This document shows positions 34,377-45,155 of a stretch of 64,000 bases of DNA, piece by piece (position 1 is the stretch's first letter; every line of letters begins with the position of its first letter). The notes below the pieces were generated by a model. That model had not been told where the DNA came from and did no database searches. It saw only the letters and a program-made list of their open reading frames with translations. The stretch comes from Paramarasmius palmivorus (Eukaryota > Basidiomycota > Agaricomycetes > Agaricales > Marasmiaceae). The stretch lies in the NCBI GenBank assembly GCA_037176845.1, contig JAYKXP010000113.1, positions 96,918 to 160,917 of the forward strand, read 5' to 3'. A program made the translations under genes and the position numbers.

Positions 34377-35075
34377 ATGTCAACAATTCAGTCTCTGCAC
34401 GAACAGCTAGGGCCTTCCCTTCAGCACCTCAAAACATCCCAAATTATCATATTTGTTCTCTCTATCTCCCACCTGAAGAACTATATCCTATCCTCACAAA
34501 ACTCAAGGCATGACCCATCTGAAGCACCAGAAACCCTCGACCTCGAAACCTTTACCTTCCTGATGCAATCTTGCAATATGGCCGAAAGCGAGGCACAGGG
34601 CTGTTGGGAAGTGTTGAAAGAGAGTGTTTGGAGACCAGATGAATACCTGAGTAGTGTGATGAATGATAGAGCAATGCAGCAATCGTTCAGAATCAATGGT
34701 GGCAGAGTATTTTGTGCGTACGACCCTTTCAGCATTGGCAATACCACTAACTATTCTCTATTAGCCTCTCCTATCTCTCTTTAGCCACCCACCTCAGTTT
34801 GTATATATAAAGACTGTGACTACGTCAAGGCGGGCAAGAAGCTCAAGTTGCAAGGCCTCCATGAAGGACGTGCCATCCTTTACACTATGGCAGCTGGCCC
34901 TCTGCCACCCGTTATCATATAACTTGTGATGGTCAGTACTGAGAACACATATGAGCAAGTACAGTGTTAACTGAATGGGTTTCAGGATGCGGCACTATCT
35001 ATCATCCCACATTCTATGTTCCGCCTGCACAAGGTCAATGGTCTCGAAATCGTCACTACTATCTGCACGCCATAG
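34377..35075 (+). pseudogene. KDZ transposon fragment: CxC5 cysteine-cluster module
   Basis: KDZ transposases of mushrooms often begin with a module called CxC5. Here an ATG at 34377 opens a helical segment (MSTIQSLHEQLGPSLQHLKT, then MAESEAQGCWEVLKESVW) of the kind that precedes CxC5. After an intron-like gap comes PPTSVCIYKDCDYVKAGKKL with paired Cys, then ILYTMAAGPLPP, then (one frame off) RYHITCD. After a GTCAGT...TTTCAG intron follows CGTIYHPTFYVPPAQGQW. These are the successive Cys motifs of the domain. The frame break before RYHITCD and the absence of any downstream KDZ catalytic region within the window's next kilobase mark it as a decayed, truncated copy. Confidence 0.72.
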
Positions 35076-35567
35076 ATGACACAAGACTTCCCTCCGAAAG
35101 TTCCACACGCTTAATCCCAAATCCAGGAGTCCGACCAGTCTGACCTTTTTTATCACGAGATTCTGTCCGGTCTATCCGTCTTAGAGTCATGGAACTATAT
35201 ATCGCACCCGTACCATGCAGTCTCATGATCCTCGAAAGAACTCCAGCGGCACGAGTTATTCTGGGAGAATGTTCAACCAATGTCGAGCAATTGGGTAGTC
35301 ATTGATAATCATTCAAACTGGTGACCGGTCTTGCGATAGAGGACTGCACAGTGTCAAGTGACTGAACGATCAAGGAATCATCGACATATAAAAACGAAGA
35401 AGGGAGGAGACGAGGTGGGGGAAAAGATGGTACGCAATCTATTATGCTCAGTCTGTGCAATTGCTTACTCGCCTGTACGTAGAGAAAACTCGCTCTTTTG
35501 TCTATCTCTTCGGCCGCATCTGTCGGTCTGGGAGCGCGTCAGTAATTTCACCGCTTCTTCCAGTACC
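35076..35567. other. Intergenic with TATA element upstream of the GH127 pseudogene
   Basis: TATAAAAA at 35387-35394 lies about 175 bp before the GH127-type start at 35568. Nothing else was recognised. Confidence 0.4.
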
Positions 35568-37824
35568 ATGACTGACGTCACGCAACATTCAGTGATCCAA
35601 CCACTCTTTGAGCGTGTACCCACTGGTGCGATTAAGCCTTCCGGATGGGCTCTTGACCAAGCGAATGTGCAAGCCGAAGGACTAGCCGGGAACATCTGGG
35701 ATTTCGGAAGCTAGTGCGTCCTCAGTTTCTTCATGCTGGCTGAAAGGCTGACTTCAGTGTAAAAGGCTCCATCTGGGTCGAAGGTGGTTCAATTGAATAC
35801 AGTGAAATGCACGAAGCAGCACCGTACTGGTTGTCAGTATCCTTCGGCTGGTTTCGTTACAGCAATGGCGCTGTCTCTCTAGCTTTTCAGCTCGGCGATG
35901 AACGACTTATTTCCCGAGTACGCAACTTTCTCGACTGGAACCTTGGCAACCAACAAGACGATGGTCGGATCGGGCCCGAGGCCCTAGATCCTAACTCCAC
36001 TACGCCCCGTTTGACTTGGCCGAGATATCTCGTACTGTTAGGCTTGATCGTGAGTTCCTTTCGTCCTACTTTCGAAGCTATCTTGCCCATATGTTTTCGA
36101 TAGCAATATGCCGAAGTGGATCCCACCCAGTCTGAACGTATCGTGGATGCCATGCACCGCTTCGTCTCCTTGGCTTATACCATTTAGAAAAACAACAAAC
36201 AAGGCAGCGAAGACCTCGGCTTCCAGTTTGGCTATCAGTATGTCAGATGGGAAGAAGTACGCTGCACGCCATTCGTTCTGGGCGAGCACTGAATGTGACG
36301 AGCAGATGGTATATTTCCTACAATGGCTCTATGATTACTATCCTCAAGGTACCACCCTGCTTTGTCTTCAGAAGACGAGCTGACCACGGAGACAGGCAAA
36401 GAAGATGAACTTCTCGAAACAATGCAACTCCTTCGTGATCGTGGCTTCTCATGGGAGAACGACTGGTTTACCGACGCGAACTTCCCAAAGGAAGCTGTGA
36501 CCTCAGGATTCACCCACCAAACGCGCGGTGTCAATACGGCTGAAGGTGCTATCCTTAGCGTATATCTGTTGTACGCTGATGAACTTTGATATACAGCTCT
36601 GAAATCCGAGGCTCTAGCATACCGCTTCACCGCCGATCCAACAGATAGACAGAGTACCTTCGACCGTATTGATATGGTATATAGGTACCATGGTCGTGTG
36701 CTTCAGGAACATACTCAGCTGAGCACATGGCTGGTTTGGACCCCCCGCGAGGGTAGGTGGCTTACTTCTTCGTGAACGATTTTCCGTCTGATTTCTTCCC
36801 TAAGAACGGAGCTCTGTACGGTTGTGTATGCTCCATCTGCATAACTCTCAGATCCAATATCTGATGAACACGGTATACAGGGAGCAAATCTTTTCTCTTG
36901 CGACAGTGTACAGCATATTTGGGAACAATTGTGTCGCAGATCGAGTGGAGATGCTTGGTGTGTTTGCTTGGACACTCAGGCCTGGCGCCGATTATTGACG
37001 TCTGCTGCTGGTTGGTGGTGTGAGTGCACTCCTTGTCCCTCGGATTTTTGCTTTGCCAATAACACTTGCACAGCTCACCAATACGACCAGCAAGGTTAGT
37101 AGTCTGACAGCTTACTCAATTCTTCACTCTCATTGCATTTCTTTCGTTTCTAGCGAACCAAATATGGGCGAAGGTGATGGACCCGCCACCATGGGGTAAC
37201 AATGGACCAAACTCTAACGTTTTTGGATTTGAACCGTACGTTCTATTCCAATGTCCTCATTCCATCCTGACTGATGATGTCCGAAGGAATTATCCATGCT
37301 GCACCGTCAACCACCCTCAAGCGTATCCCAAGTTCTGGTCCCATGCCTTCTTCAAGGATACCTCGGATTCATCGATCATACATGCCTTCCTCGGGCCAGC
37401 AGTCTACGAAGATGATATCGGCCCCGGTGTGTCTCTCTTGACCTTGGTGATTGTCTCGCACATACTAATATTACACCCGAACAGTCAAAGTGGATACTCT
37501 TACCCATTCGGTACAACCCTCACCTACGATGTTACCGCAACAACACCTTTCACTCTCAAGGTCCGTGTACCCGAATGCGCGAAGCAAAACCTGGAGAAGA
37601 GCACGATCCAGGTGAATGATGGAGAGGCCAGCCCATTGCAGCCGAATGTCAATTCGTTCCATGTTGTTCTTGAAATAGGAGCCACAGGCGTGGGACAGGC
37701 TTATGTCAGGTTCAAATCCTTGACTCATACCACCATGTTCCAGGTTGCCTTTCGTTCCCCCTCATTGCGTTTTAACACTGCACAAGTGGGTGAGTCCACT
37801 GCAAAAAACGGCTCACCGATTTAA
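35568..37824 (+). pseudogene. GH127-type (DUF1680) beta-L-arabinofuranosidase pseudogene
   Basis: The intact family cleaves terminal beta-L-arabinofuranosyl units. The reading starts at the ATG at 35568 (MTDVTQHSVIQPLFERVPTG, KPSGWALDQ). Across many short exons it keeps family landmarks: YSEMHEAAPYW, QQDDGRIGPE, PRLTWPRYLVLLG, FTDANFPKEAV, GFTHQTRGVNTAE, TELCTVV, DPPPWGNNGPNS, YPCCTVNHPQAYPKFW and HAFLGPAVYED. The E-L-C and C-C residues correspond to the catalytic/zinc Glu, Cys, Cys-Cys set of GH127. Lesions are a TAG at 36185-36187, an extra GT in a GTGT run near 36695, a TAA near 36842 in a garbled stretch, loss of one T near 37500, and a scrambled segment at about 36840-37090. No single splice choice rescues all of these. 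No signal peptide was seen, so the ancestor was probably intracellular, as is common for DUF1680 proteins in fungi. Confidence 0.85.
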
Positions 37825-38167
37825 CTCAAAGAAGCTTATTGTTTTCAGGTTTGAGACGATAGAATCCGGTCATCAAAGGGTAGGTAGTTGATAAATACTT
37901 CGCCGCTACCCACACGGACCTTGTTGTTGTGGGCTATTAAAAACAGATATGTCTACTATACACTGGGCTGCAGATGCTGTATTTTGCGACAACCTGAAGT
38001 GAAAGGCATCAGGTGGTGGCATTATGGGTGCGTGTGGGTGTCTTATGTAATTCGCGTCGTCCTGGTTGTATTTTCCATCGTTTTACCAATCGACTTTACT
38101 GCTGTTCAACCTTCATCGTGTTATACGCGCTTATACGACTCACCGATAACTCGCAGCGTTGATATCG
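37825..38167. other. Short intergenic region
   Basis: This follows the decayed glycosidase and precedes the F-box gene. No feature was recognised. Confidence 0.4.
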
Positions 38168-39925
38168 ATGAATTCCGCCCTGGAGGTGGGTGAAGAGATT
38201 GTGACGGAAGCAGATGGAGGGACGGAGGCCCATACACGGATAGCGAAGGTGGAAAATCTACAGGAAGAACGTGGTGGAGGGACGATAGTAGAGAAAGGAA
38301 TTGTTAGAGAGGATGTAGCTGGAGCAGAGATTGAAAATCTTGACAACAATCGCAGGATAACTGGTATGTCTCCGGTTTCTGGATAATCTGTGCTTGGTCT
38401 CATCTTGTACGTAGGCGCAAAAACAATTCTCATCCTGCCCACCGAAACCCTTGGTATTATCTTAACATTACTTCAACACCATGACGTCTTACGTCTCTCA
38501 TGGACGTCGCAAAGGTTGCGAGAAGTAGCAAAGGGAAATGCCGCTCTCTGGACAAAACCAAATCTCGAACTCCGCGAACAATTGCTTGAATACATCATTC
38601 GAGCCAAAAATCTGCCTATGAGCTTTTGCCTCTTGGCTTCGCCCTCGCTATCAATGACTCAAACACAGGTTGCTGTTCGTGATTCGCTACGTGAGATCAT
38701 GAACCGGCACGCTCTCAAGCAAGCAAGAGAGCTAAAACTCCCGCTCTTTTCTGACACAATGTGGTTCATCCCTGAGCTAGGCCATTCCGCTCCATGTCTT
38801 GAGTGTCTGGACATTTGTTGTCTTCACCCAGAATCAGGACCTGCGCAACAATGTCCCTGTCTTCGTTCCCAGCTTCCGCCCCGCCTATTTCGCGGCAATT
38901 CCCCGAGACTCAGATCTTTAACTCTGCGATTTCCATTGTGGGAGCCTGATTGGTCGCATTCCCTCTCCGCCAGCGTCAGCGTCAGTACACTTGACCTCCG
39001 GCTAGAGGCTTGTCCTTCCGTAGCAGCTTTCAGGCCACGTCTTGTCGAATTCCTGGAGATGCTGAGAGCAGCACCTCAGCTGATCTCGCTGGGCTTAATC
39101 GGTTGTCCTCCGCAAGTGGACCCAACCATTAATGCCACAGCGGATCTTTCGCTGCTGGAGAGCATTGAACTCCAGGGCATGACCTTGGCTGAGGTGTTTG
39201 GGATTATTCAAAGTCTCTATATACCCAGCGTTAAAAAGTACAAACTATTTGCTGATGACTCTTCGGCTATAGATCGTCACATCGGTGTCGAGGAGATACG
39301 AACGTTCAAAAATCTATTTAGGGTGATCTCTGCTTCTTCGCGAGGCCTGGATCAGATATCCGAGCTGAGGCTTGCTTTCCGCCCATCTTACGCCTTTGGT
39401 CAGCATTCAGGTATCCAGTTGATGCTCAGCGGCAGGACAAATTCGGCGGAGACTGTACAGCCTACCTGTGTTTCCGTCCGATGGACATGGCCCAATCACC
39501 CGACAAGCTTGTCTGATGATGTCGGGGCCGCTATCTGCAAGGTGCTGCAGATGTTTTCCTTGGGGAGCTTGCACACCCTTACCATAGCCCCCGGGTCTCT
39601 GGCAATGACATCCATTGTCCGAGAGGTGTTCTCGCTTGCGCCGATAACAAAGCTTCATATCATCGGCAATGGCTCTGGTGTAATCGAGCTAGTAACAACA
39701 TTGGGGCTTCAAGAGGTAGACGGCAAGTATGTATGGAGCAAGCTGGAGCATCTGCATCTAGAAAAAGCCCTTTTGAATCAGGCAGGGCTGGAGGAAGCCG
39801 TCTACTACGGCTTGAATCGGAGGAAGGAACAATATTCTGCTCTAGATGTCATCACGCTGAACTGCTGTTCGGGATATCAAAGGACACTGGAAGACATGGC
39901 TTCTGTGGTCGACACGATATCTTGA
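38168..39925 (+). CDS. F-box protein, two exons, 568 aa
   Basis: This is a predicted substrate adaptor of an SCF ubiquitin ligase. Exon 1 (38168-38363) encodes an acidic/Gly-rich leader (MNSALEVGEEIVTEADGGTE). A 51-nt GTATGT...CGTAG intron joins in phase to exon 2 (38415-39925). The F-box lies at the start of exon 2 (ILPTETLGIILTLLQHHDVL, LSWTSQRLREVAKGNAALW). The rest (~430 residues) has irregular Leu-rich strands (LRSLTLRFPLWEPDW, VSTLDLRLEACPS, LEHLHLEKALL) of the LRR-like kind seen in Agaricomycete F-box proteins. The frame is fully open with no lesion, in contrast with the pseudogene just upstream. The alternative first ATG at 38390 would drop exon 1. The two-exon model is preferred because the splice sites and phase fit (1707 nt). 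Confidence 0.85.
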
Positions 39926-40129
39926 AGGATCCGGTGAGGTATCTTCACTCTTTCAAAACAATGCATTTATTAGGGGTTCAACAAGTGGTTTCTTGTAAAT
40001 TTGACAAGGTCTTTGTCGCTATCAGCTTTTGATCTTGTTTATGGACCTATTGCTATATTCTCGTCCTTTCTTGCTTTACACATTTGCTTTGCTACCATGT
40101 TCTCAGCTGCTTCAGTTCAGCCACTATTA

Positions 40130-40260
40130 TCGCACTCTCGCTATTCCTATTGCATTCTTGCCATTCCTATTGCATTCCCGTCATTGCTATCACATTCCTG
40201 ACATTACTATCACATTCCCAACATTGCTATCACATTGCTATCACATTGCTAGTCCTATCT
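40130..40260. repeat. Pyrimidine-rich tandem repeat, ~18-bp units
   Basis: Degenerate units of the type CATTGCTATCACATTCC repeat about seven times, drifting from TATTGCATTC to CATTGCTATCACATTG. The tract sits at the left edge of the transposon block. Confidence 0.75.
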
Positions 40261-40450
40261 GCTCCTACTCAGCTATTGCTATTGCATTTAGTATTGTAAT
40301 CTCTGGTATTATCTGTTAGTTTTATCATACATCAAATGAGAAGGTGGCACTTGGCTACCTCTACCTACACCCAGCTCAATCTCGTAAAACCAAATCACAC
40401 CACTTTGTAACACTGTCTACTCCGCCTTCAGGCCCAGTGAAAATCCCATG

Positions 40451-41210
40451 TGTTACAGGATGATGGTAGCTGCACTGGCAGGTTGGACAGATCTGAGCAG
40501 TGCTCAGCCTATAATTTTGCAAATATACCAGTTTCGACACTCATTAGAAAGGCTGTAGCCTGTTATGGCAGAATCCAATAAAAATGTTCACGAGGGTGCT
40601 TAAACTGGATTTCCACAGATCACAACATATGTATATGTGTATATATATGCACACTACATTTCTCAACAGGTTATACAGGCAGATGGTTGAATTAGATATG
40701 GCTCGCTGTTCCCATGGCTTGTCGCATCCACATCCCTTGTAGTGTTACACATTTATTTGCAAGAAGATGCCTGTGTGTAGATTGCAAAGGTAAGTTCTGA
40801 TGTTTAGAGATGTGTTGAGCAAGATGTGAATCCCTACAATACCCACAGACGATTCAACCTGCTGATCATGGTCACCACTGTTTCTTTTACTTTTGTTTTA
40901 CTCTTACTTTATTCCGCGTACCTAACGACGACTTCATAGTTATTCCATTCTAATGTTTCATACCTTCCATATATAATCATATTACCACATCTATGTACCT
41001 CAGCCGTTCCCACCTACTGTGTGTTCATCTGAGGTATGTTTACTTACTTTTCTATCTATCAATACTTTACTGATTTACTTTACAGTACCTTTGTAGTACT
41101 TACTTTGTACTCCTTCTTGACAGGTACTGTAGTCTCAATACAGCCGTTCCCACCTATTGTGTGTTCGTCTGAGTACCTTTGTAGTACTTACTTTGTACTC
41201 CTTCTTGACA
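40451..41210 (+). repeat. Probable 5' LTR of a truncated copia element
   Basis: The right edge is well placed: ...CTTCTTGACA ends immediately before a tRNA-type primer site. The left edge is tentative (TGTTACAGG at 40451, giving a TG...CA element). The right part contains internal duplications: a 42-bp block at 41084-41125 and 41172-41213, and a 33-bp block at 41001-41033 and 41141-41173. No matching 3' LTR was seen. Confidence 0.45.
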
Positions 41211-41224
41211 GGTTATGGGCCCCG
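41211..41224 (+). promoter_or_regulatory. Copia primer-binding site (half-tRNA initiator Met type)
   Basis: GGTTATGGGCCCCG directly follows the LTR. It matches, with one mismatch near the middle, the complement of the initiator-methionine tRNA anticodon arm (GGTTATGAGCCC), the half-molecule primer used by copia elements. Confidence 0.6.
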
Positions 41225-41324
41225 TGCTTTGAACACTGCACAAGAATAATCATGGACACACTACTATCGAACCTACAGCTCATCATATCTTGGCATTCTA
41301 TTATCGTGCTACATATTTGGCAGC

Positions 41325-42710
41325 ATGTCGAACTCTATGCCCTCGAATTATACAACCGTACAAACTCTTCCTGAAGATCAGCGCTTTGACGGCAAAAATT
41401 ATGTCACATGGAAGGACATCATGATACCTATGGGATGTATTAAAGGCCTTGACATATACTGGACCAGGAAGGTTCAGGTACCAGCTCCTCATGTATATCC
41501 ATCGCCGCTTCCCTATACCCCAGCCATCCCTACTGCTATCAACGACCTGATCCCGAGCCTCTTGGAGTATAACCTCCGCGAGTCAGTTGCGTATCTAACC
41601 ATATGGAATAACATCAAAAACCCCACCGGCCTCAGTATCCCCTCGGGGAAAACTTCACATGAGTTATGGGCATATCTGGAGAAGGAATTTCTCACAGTCA
41701 GTATCCTGGCGAGACAGAGGAAGGAGGACGACCTACGTACCTGTCGTTATGTTGAAGGGAAGTTCACTGGAGACGGTGGATACACAGAAAATATACGCCT
41801 ACTTTGCAAGGCTGCAGTCAATGCCAGTGCAACCATCACCAACAAACAATTCTGCACCATTTTCCTTGATTCTTTGCCTCGAACCCCTGAATGGTTGGTC
41901 ATTACCAGATCCCTGATGATGGAGAAGAGTTTCAACATGATTGTTACTCGCCTTCAGGAATATTGGCTCCATCGAACTGGAAACACTTCCTTCCACGCTC
42001 CTCCTCCTGTTGACTGGGTGTCAGCACTTGAGGCAGAGGTTACTCAACTCCATGCACTGCTAGCAAAACGTCCTCCATGGAAGGGACCGAATAACCCTGA
42101 CCTGAAGTGCAAGAACTGCAATGGGAAAGGCCATACTATTGAGAACTGTTGGAAGCTTGGAGGTAGAAAGCAGGGTCAGTATCCACCATGGTGGAAAGGA
42201 AAGAAAGACGCACCACTTCCAAACACGAATCTTGCCACTACCTCAGCTACACCATCAGGAACTATCACAACAGGCCACTTGTACGCTATGAGTGCTGAGG
42301 TCATGGTAGTGCTCACACCATCTCCACAGAATCCCAGATTGTCATCCCGTACCATCGGATATAGCAGGGCTTCACGTCACTTCTTCAACTCGAAGAGTGT
42401 CTTCAGGACGTATGAACTACTCAGCCAGGATAGCATGAGAGTGTCTTCAAAACAAGGAGTCAGCTTTCCCATTATTGGACAGGGTGATGTGGAAATCTGG
42501 GTAGTACATCTTGGACAAGCACATACCTTGGTATTCCGTGATGCCCTTCATGCTCCAGATATCACATGCAACCTGCTTTCTTTGGGGTCACTCGACTGCC
42601 GAGGATGGACGATGCAGTGTGATCCGATGTTCAGAGACCTTCTGGGCTTGTCTCTGAGTCTTTGTATCTCCATTAGCAATGTCCTCCAGGAGTTTGGCCC
42701 TACAATTTAG
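41325..42710 (+). CDS. gag: Ty1/copia gag and start of protease (truncated element)
   Basis: The frame of 461 codons begins at an ATG 100 bp after the primer site. The N-terminal half is a copia-type capsid (FDGKNYVTWKDIM; LTIWNNIKNPTGLSIP; TSHELWAYLEKEF; FCTIFLDSLPRTPEWLVITR). The zinc knuckle CKNCNGKGHTIENC has CX2CX4HX4C spacing. The start of the protease region follows, where copia proteins have a DSGASRHFF-type active site. Here the line reads IGYSRASRHFFNS, so the catalytic Asp is Tyr and the Gly is Arg. The frame continues through the pre-integrase segment LHAPDITCNLLSLGSL and stops at 42710, where KDZ sequence begins at once. Integrase, reverse transcriptase and 3' LTR are missing. 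The host genome may retain this gag frame simply by recent truncation. Confidence 0.85.
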   Translation: MSNSMPSNYTTVQTLPEDQRFDGKNYVTWKDIMIPMGCIKGLDIYWTRKVQVPAPHVYPSPLPYTPAIPTAINDLIPSLLEYNLRESVAYLTIWNNIKNPTGLSIPSGKTSHELWAYLEKEFLTVSILARQRKEDDLRTCRYVEGKFTGDGGYTENIRLLCKAAVNASATITNKQFCTIFLDSLPRTPEWLVITRSLMMEKSFNMIVTRLQEYWLHRTGNTSFHAPPPVDWVSALEAEVTQLHALLAKRPPWKGPNNPDLKCKNCNGKGHTIENCWKLGGRKQGQYPPWWKGKKDAPLPNTNLATTSATPSGTITTGHLYAMSAEVMVVLTPSPQNPRLSSRTIGYSRASRHFFNSKSVFRTYELLSQDSMRVSSKQGVSFPIIGQGDVEIWVVHLGQAHTLVFRDALHAPDITCNLLSLGSLDCRGWTMQCDPMFRDLLGLSLSLCISISNVLQEFGPTI

Positions 42711-42711
42711 T

Positions 42712-44668
42712 TCAGTATCTGATGCCCAGTATGAAGCAAACATCAACATACTGTGTGTCCTGGATCTCCAGGGTGATTTTGACGACTCCTGTGGCGCTTA
42801 CAGCATTATACTGCACTCCTCCATTTCGCAGGCGCTGCTCTTCCTCTAGCTCCAGCTCTCGCAAAGCTTCATCTTGTTTCATGACTGAATATATTAGTAA
42901 ATATATCTTGAACGGCACAAAACAAGGATACTCACATTCTTCCTTGACCTCAAATGGGTTCTCGACACCTTGCTTCGGGTATGGTGCATTCTCCCATTCT
43001 TCAACCTTTGCTTTCCATTTGGTCACCAGATCGATGGGGAGATTAGCTGTCAGGCCATCATGTGCTGCTTTCTGTTTGTTGCAATCAATGACTGCATCCC
43101 AGTAGCACACTCTCAAAAACTCTCCTGTGAATTCGCAATAAGTACCAGTTGAAGCAAGAGACAGTTGCGCTTACCCATCGTGATGTACTTCAAGAAATTC
43201 CAAAAGTCAAAGCTCACCTCCAGAGTGTCTTGACGAGCCCCTGGACCCATGGTCTTAGTGGAGTTGCTTAACGCATTGTGAACCCCCAAATGCATTCCAT
43301 TCCTTCTCCGTCAGTGAAACCAGCGCCTTTGATGTAATTGAGCGAGAACTGTTTGTGCTGTCCGTCCTGTCGATGTCCAGGTTCATGAAGCTTGCCAATT
43401 GCTGGGAAGATTGTAGTGAATTCCTCATTGATTTTGGTATTTCATTCACTGGGCCACACCTTCATGCGCGCATACATGTTCACGAACCACTGGCAGCAGA
43501 TGTCGTAGCACACCAGAAGGTACCGCAACATCAGGAACACTTGTATGGCCTGTGTGAATACAGCATCCATATTCGAATATCTGGTGGACAGTATCAGTAC
43601 TATCCTGTACAGAACCACTCGTCATACACACCTTTCACCCTTTGTTAAATTCCCCAATGCTAGCACCATGTCAGTTCTGGCACAACAAGCACCTCCCACG
43701 CCAGTATAGCACAAACCCTTTGAGAACTTCATATTCTGCTTTGCAAGGGCATTCAAGGGTACGCAGGAGCTAATCTGTCCAATATTATCTTAATTATATC
43801 AGTCAATGATGAATTCAAGCACAACATACCTCATCCGATTGACTAGTTCCCGTGGTCCACTCGAGGTACTTCTTCTGCTCCACAAAGTAGCTGCATCGAT
43901 CAGTGGTGGGTCACGAGAGTACGAAGAAACGAGCTGGAGCTTGAGGCAAAAGTTTGCGTCCAGACATATACAAAGCATATATAGAAACCTGTACCACTAT
44001 TAGTCATTTTCCTTGTTTTATCGGCTTCAGCACGTACTTTTTCGTGTTCTCTTGCTCAGCCTCCCATCCAGGCATGATATTGATCCCTGGGTGAGGACAA
44101 AAAGGACACTTGATAGTGAGCCCCCCCTCAGGTAACTTCTCATCCATAAAAGGGTCGGGATCATGCCCATATCCCGACCGTATGATCAACTTCAAGTGTT
44201 TCCACTGGCGAATCATTAAATGGAGCTGTCGGTATCTTGACCTCAAATGCACGATTCCTGCACCATCTGTTAACCGCTCCAGGGCTTGGTAGAAGTTGTA
44301 TGTTCCACTCTTTGTTGTGAGGGTCTGTAAAGCGAGTGTCTCGAGATATTGGAAGGTAGCACATGTCTTAATTCTCCCATCATGGACAGTCGCTGGATAG
44401 AAACCCCAGTGCAGGAGTTGTTAATATTGGGGTATCTGGTTTCTGCAACTGCAGAACTTGAGAGTGATGTCATGAATTCCATTTGTGTGGAGTATTCGTA
44501 GCTGGCTATGACAGTTGAGTGGGTTGGGACAGTAGAGACTTTGGTGGTTGAGTTGATACGTGAGACCAAGATCTTTGAGGGTGACGTGCTCGAAGTATTC
44601 TCCGTTCCATCGCTAGCCCAGGATTGAGAACAAACGTCAAACATGAAAGACAAACAGACGCACCTCAA
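42712..44668 (-). mobile_element. KDZ-family transposase remnant
   Basis: KDZ is a cut-and-paste DNA transposase family typical of mushrooms. On the minus strand, segments in family order are a fragment at about 44270-44668, LMIRQWKHLKLIIRSGYGH and IKCPFCPHPGINIMPGWEAE (44004-44252), a middle stretch with several frame changes (43100-43650), and the C-terminal part DGLTANLPIDLVTKWKAKVE, PYPKQGVENPFEV and EEEQRLRNGGVQYNAVSATG (42712-43100). Some breaks may be introns, but the overall impression is of a decayed copy. Its C-terminal end lies directly against the copia fragment. Confidence 0.75.
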
Positions 44669-45155
44669 TCACACAAGCTTGATGATACTAGAGCACCAGA
44701 GGTTAGTTCTGAATCCAATGGATTTCTCCTATGTGCTGTTTCCAGCTCTGACATGTAGGCATACATGCATATGGCAAGCAGGACAGACAACACAACCAGC
44801 AACAACCAGTAGTTCAGGCCACTTGGTCCCTTTGGTCCCTTTTTTGACCTAGTATGTTGTATGATGGGTTACATATTCATAATTGCAATCAGATTTGAGA
44901 TCATACCATGCCCAGGGTTAATCTTGGGTGAGCTATGTACAACTTGGATGCAACGCAGGCAGTTGAAAATTTGTGAGGCTGTAGGTAAACAACATCAAAG
45001 CTCATGAAATGTTCAATGTTATACTTCATTTAAGAGCACTACCACAAGGCTCAATAAAAAGAACACAAATGGGTCTACAACAGCCCCAGACGACTCATAT
45101 CTCGAGTGGTCAAAAATTTTTTTAAGCAATCATTGGGGACCCTACTTACCTAACC
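44669..45155. other. Transposon junction sequence
   Basis: This lies between the KDZ and Plavaka remnants. A plus-strand open segment (44643-44852) is opposite what may be the Cys-containing start of the KDZ protein. No clear terminal inverted repeats were found by eye. Confidence 0.35.

Noticed and set aside
42722..43105. Plus-strand Ser-rich open frame of 127 codons
   Set aside because: It lies antisense to the clear KDZ C-terminal coding sequence.
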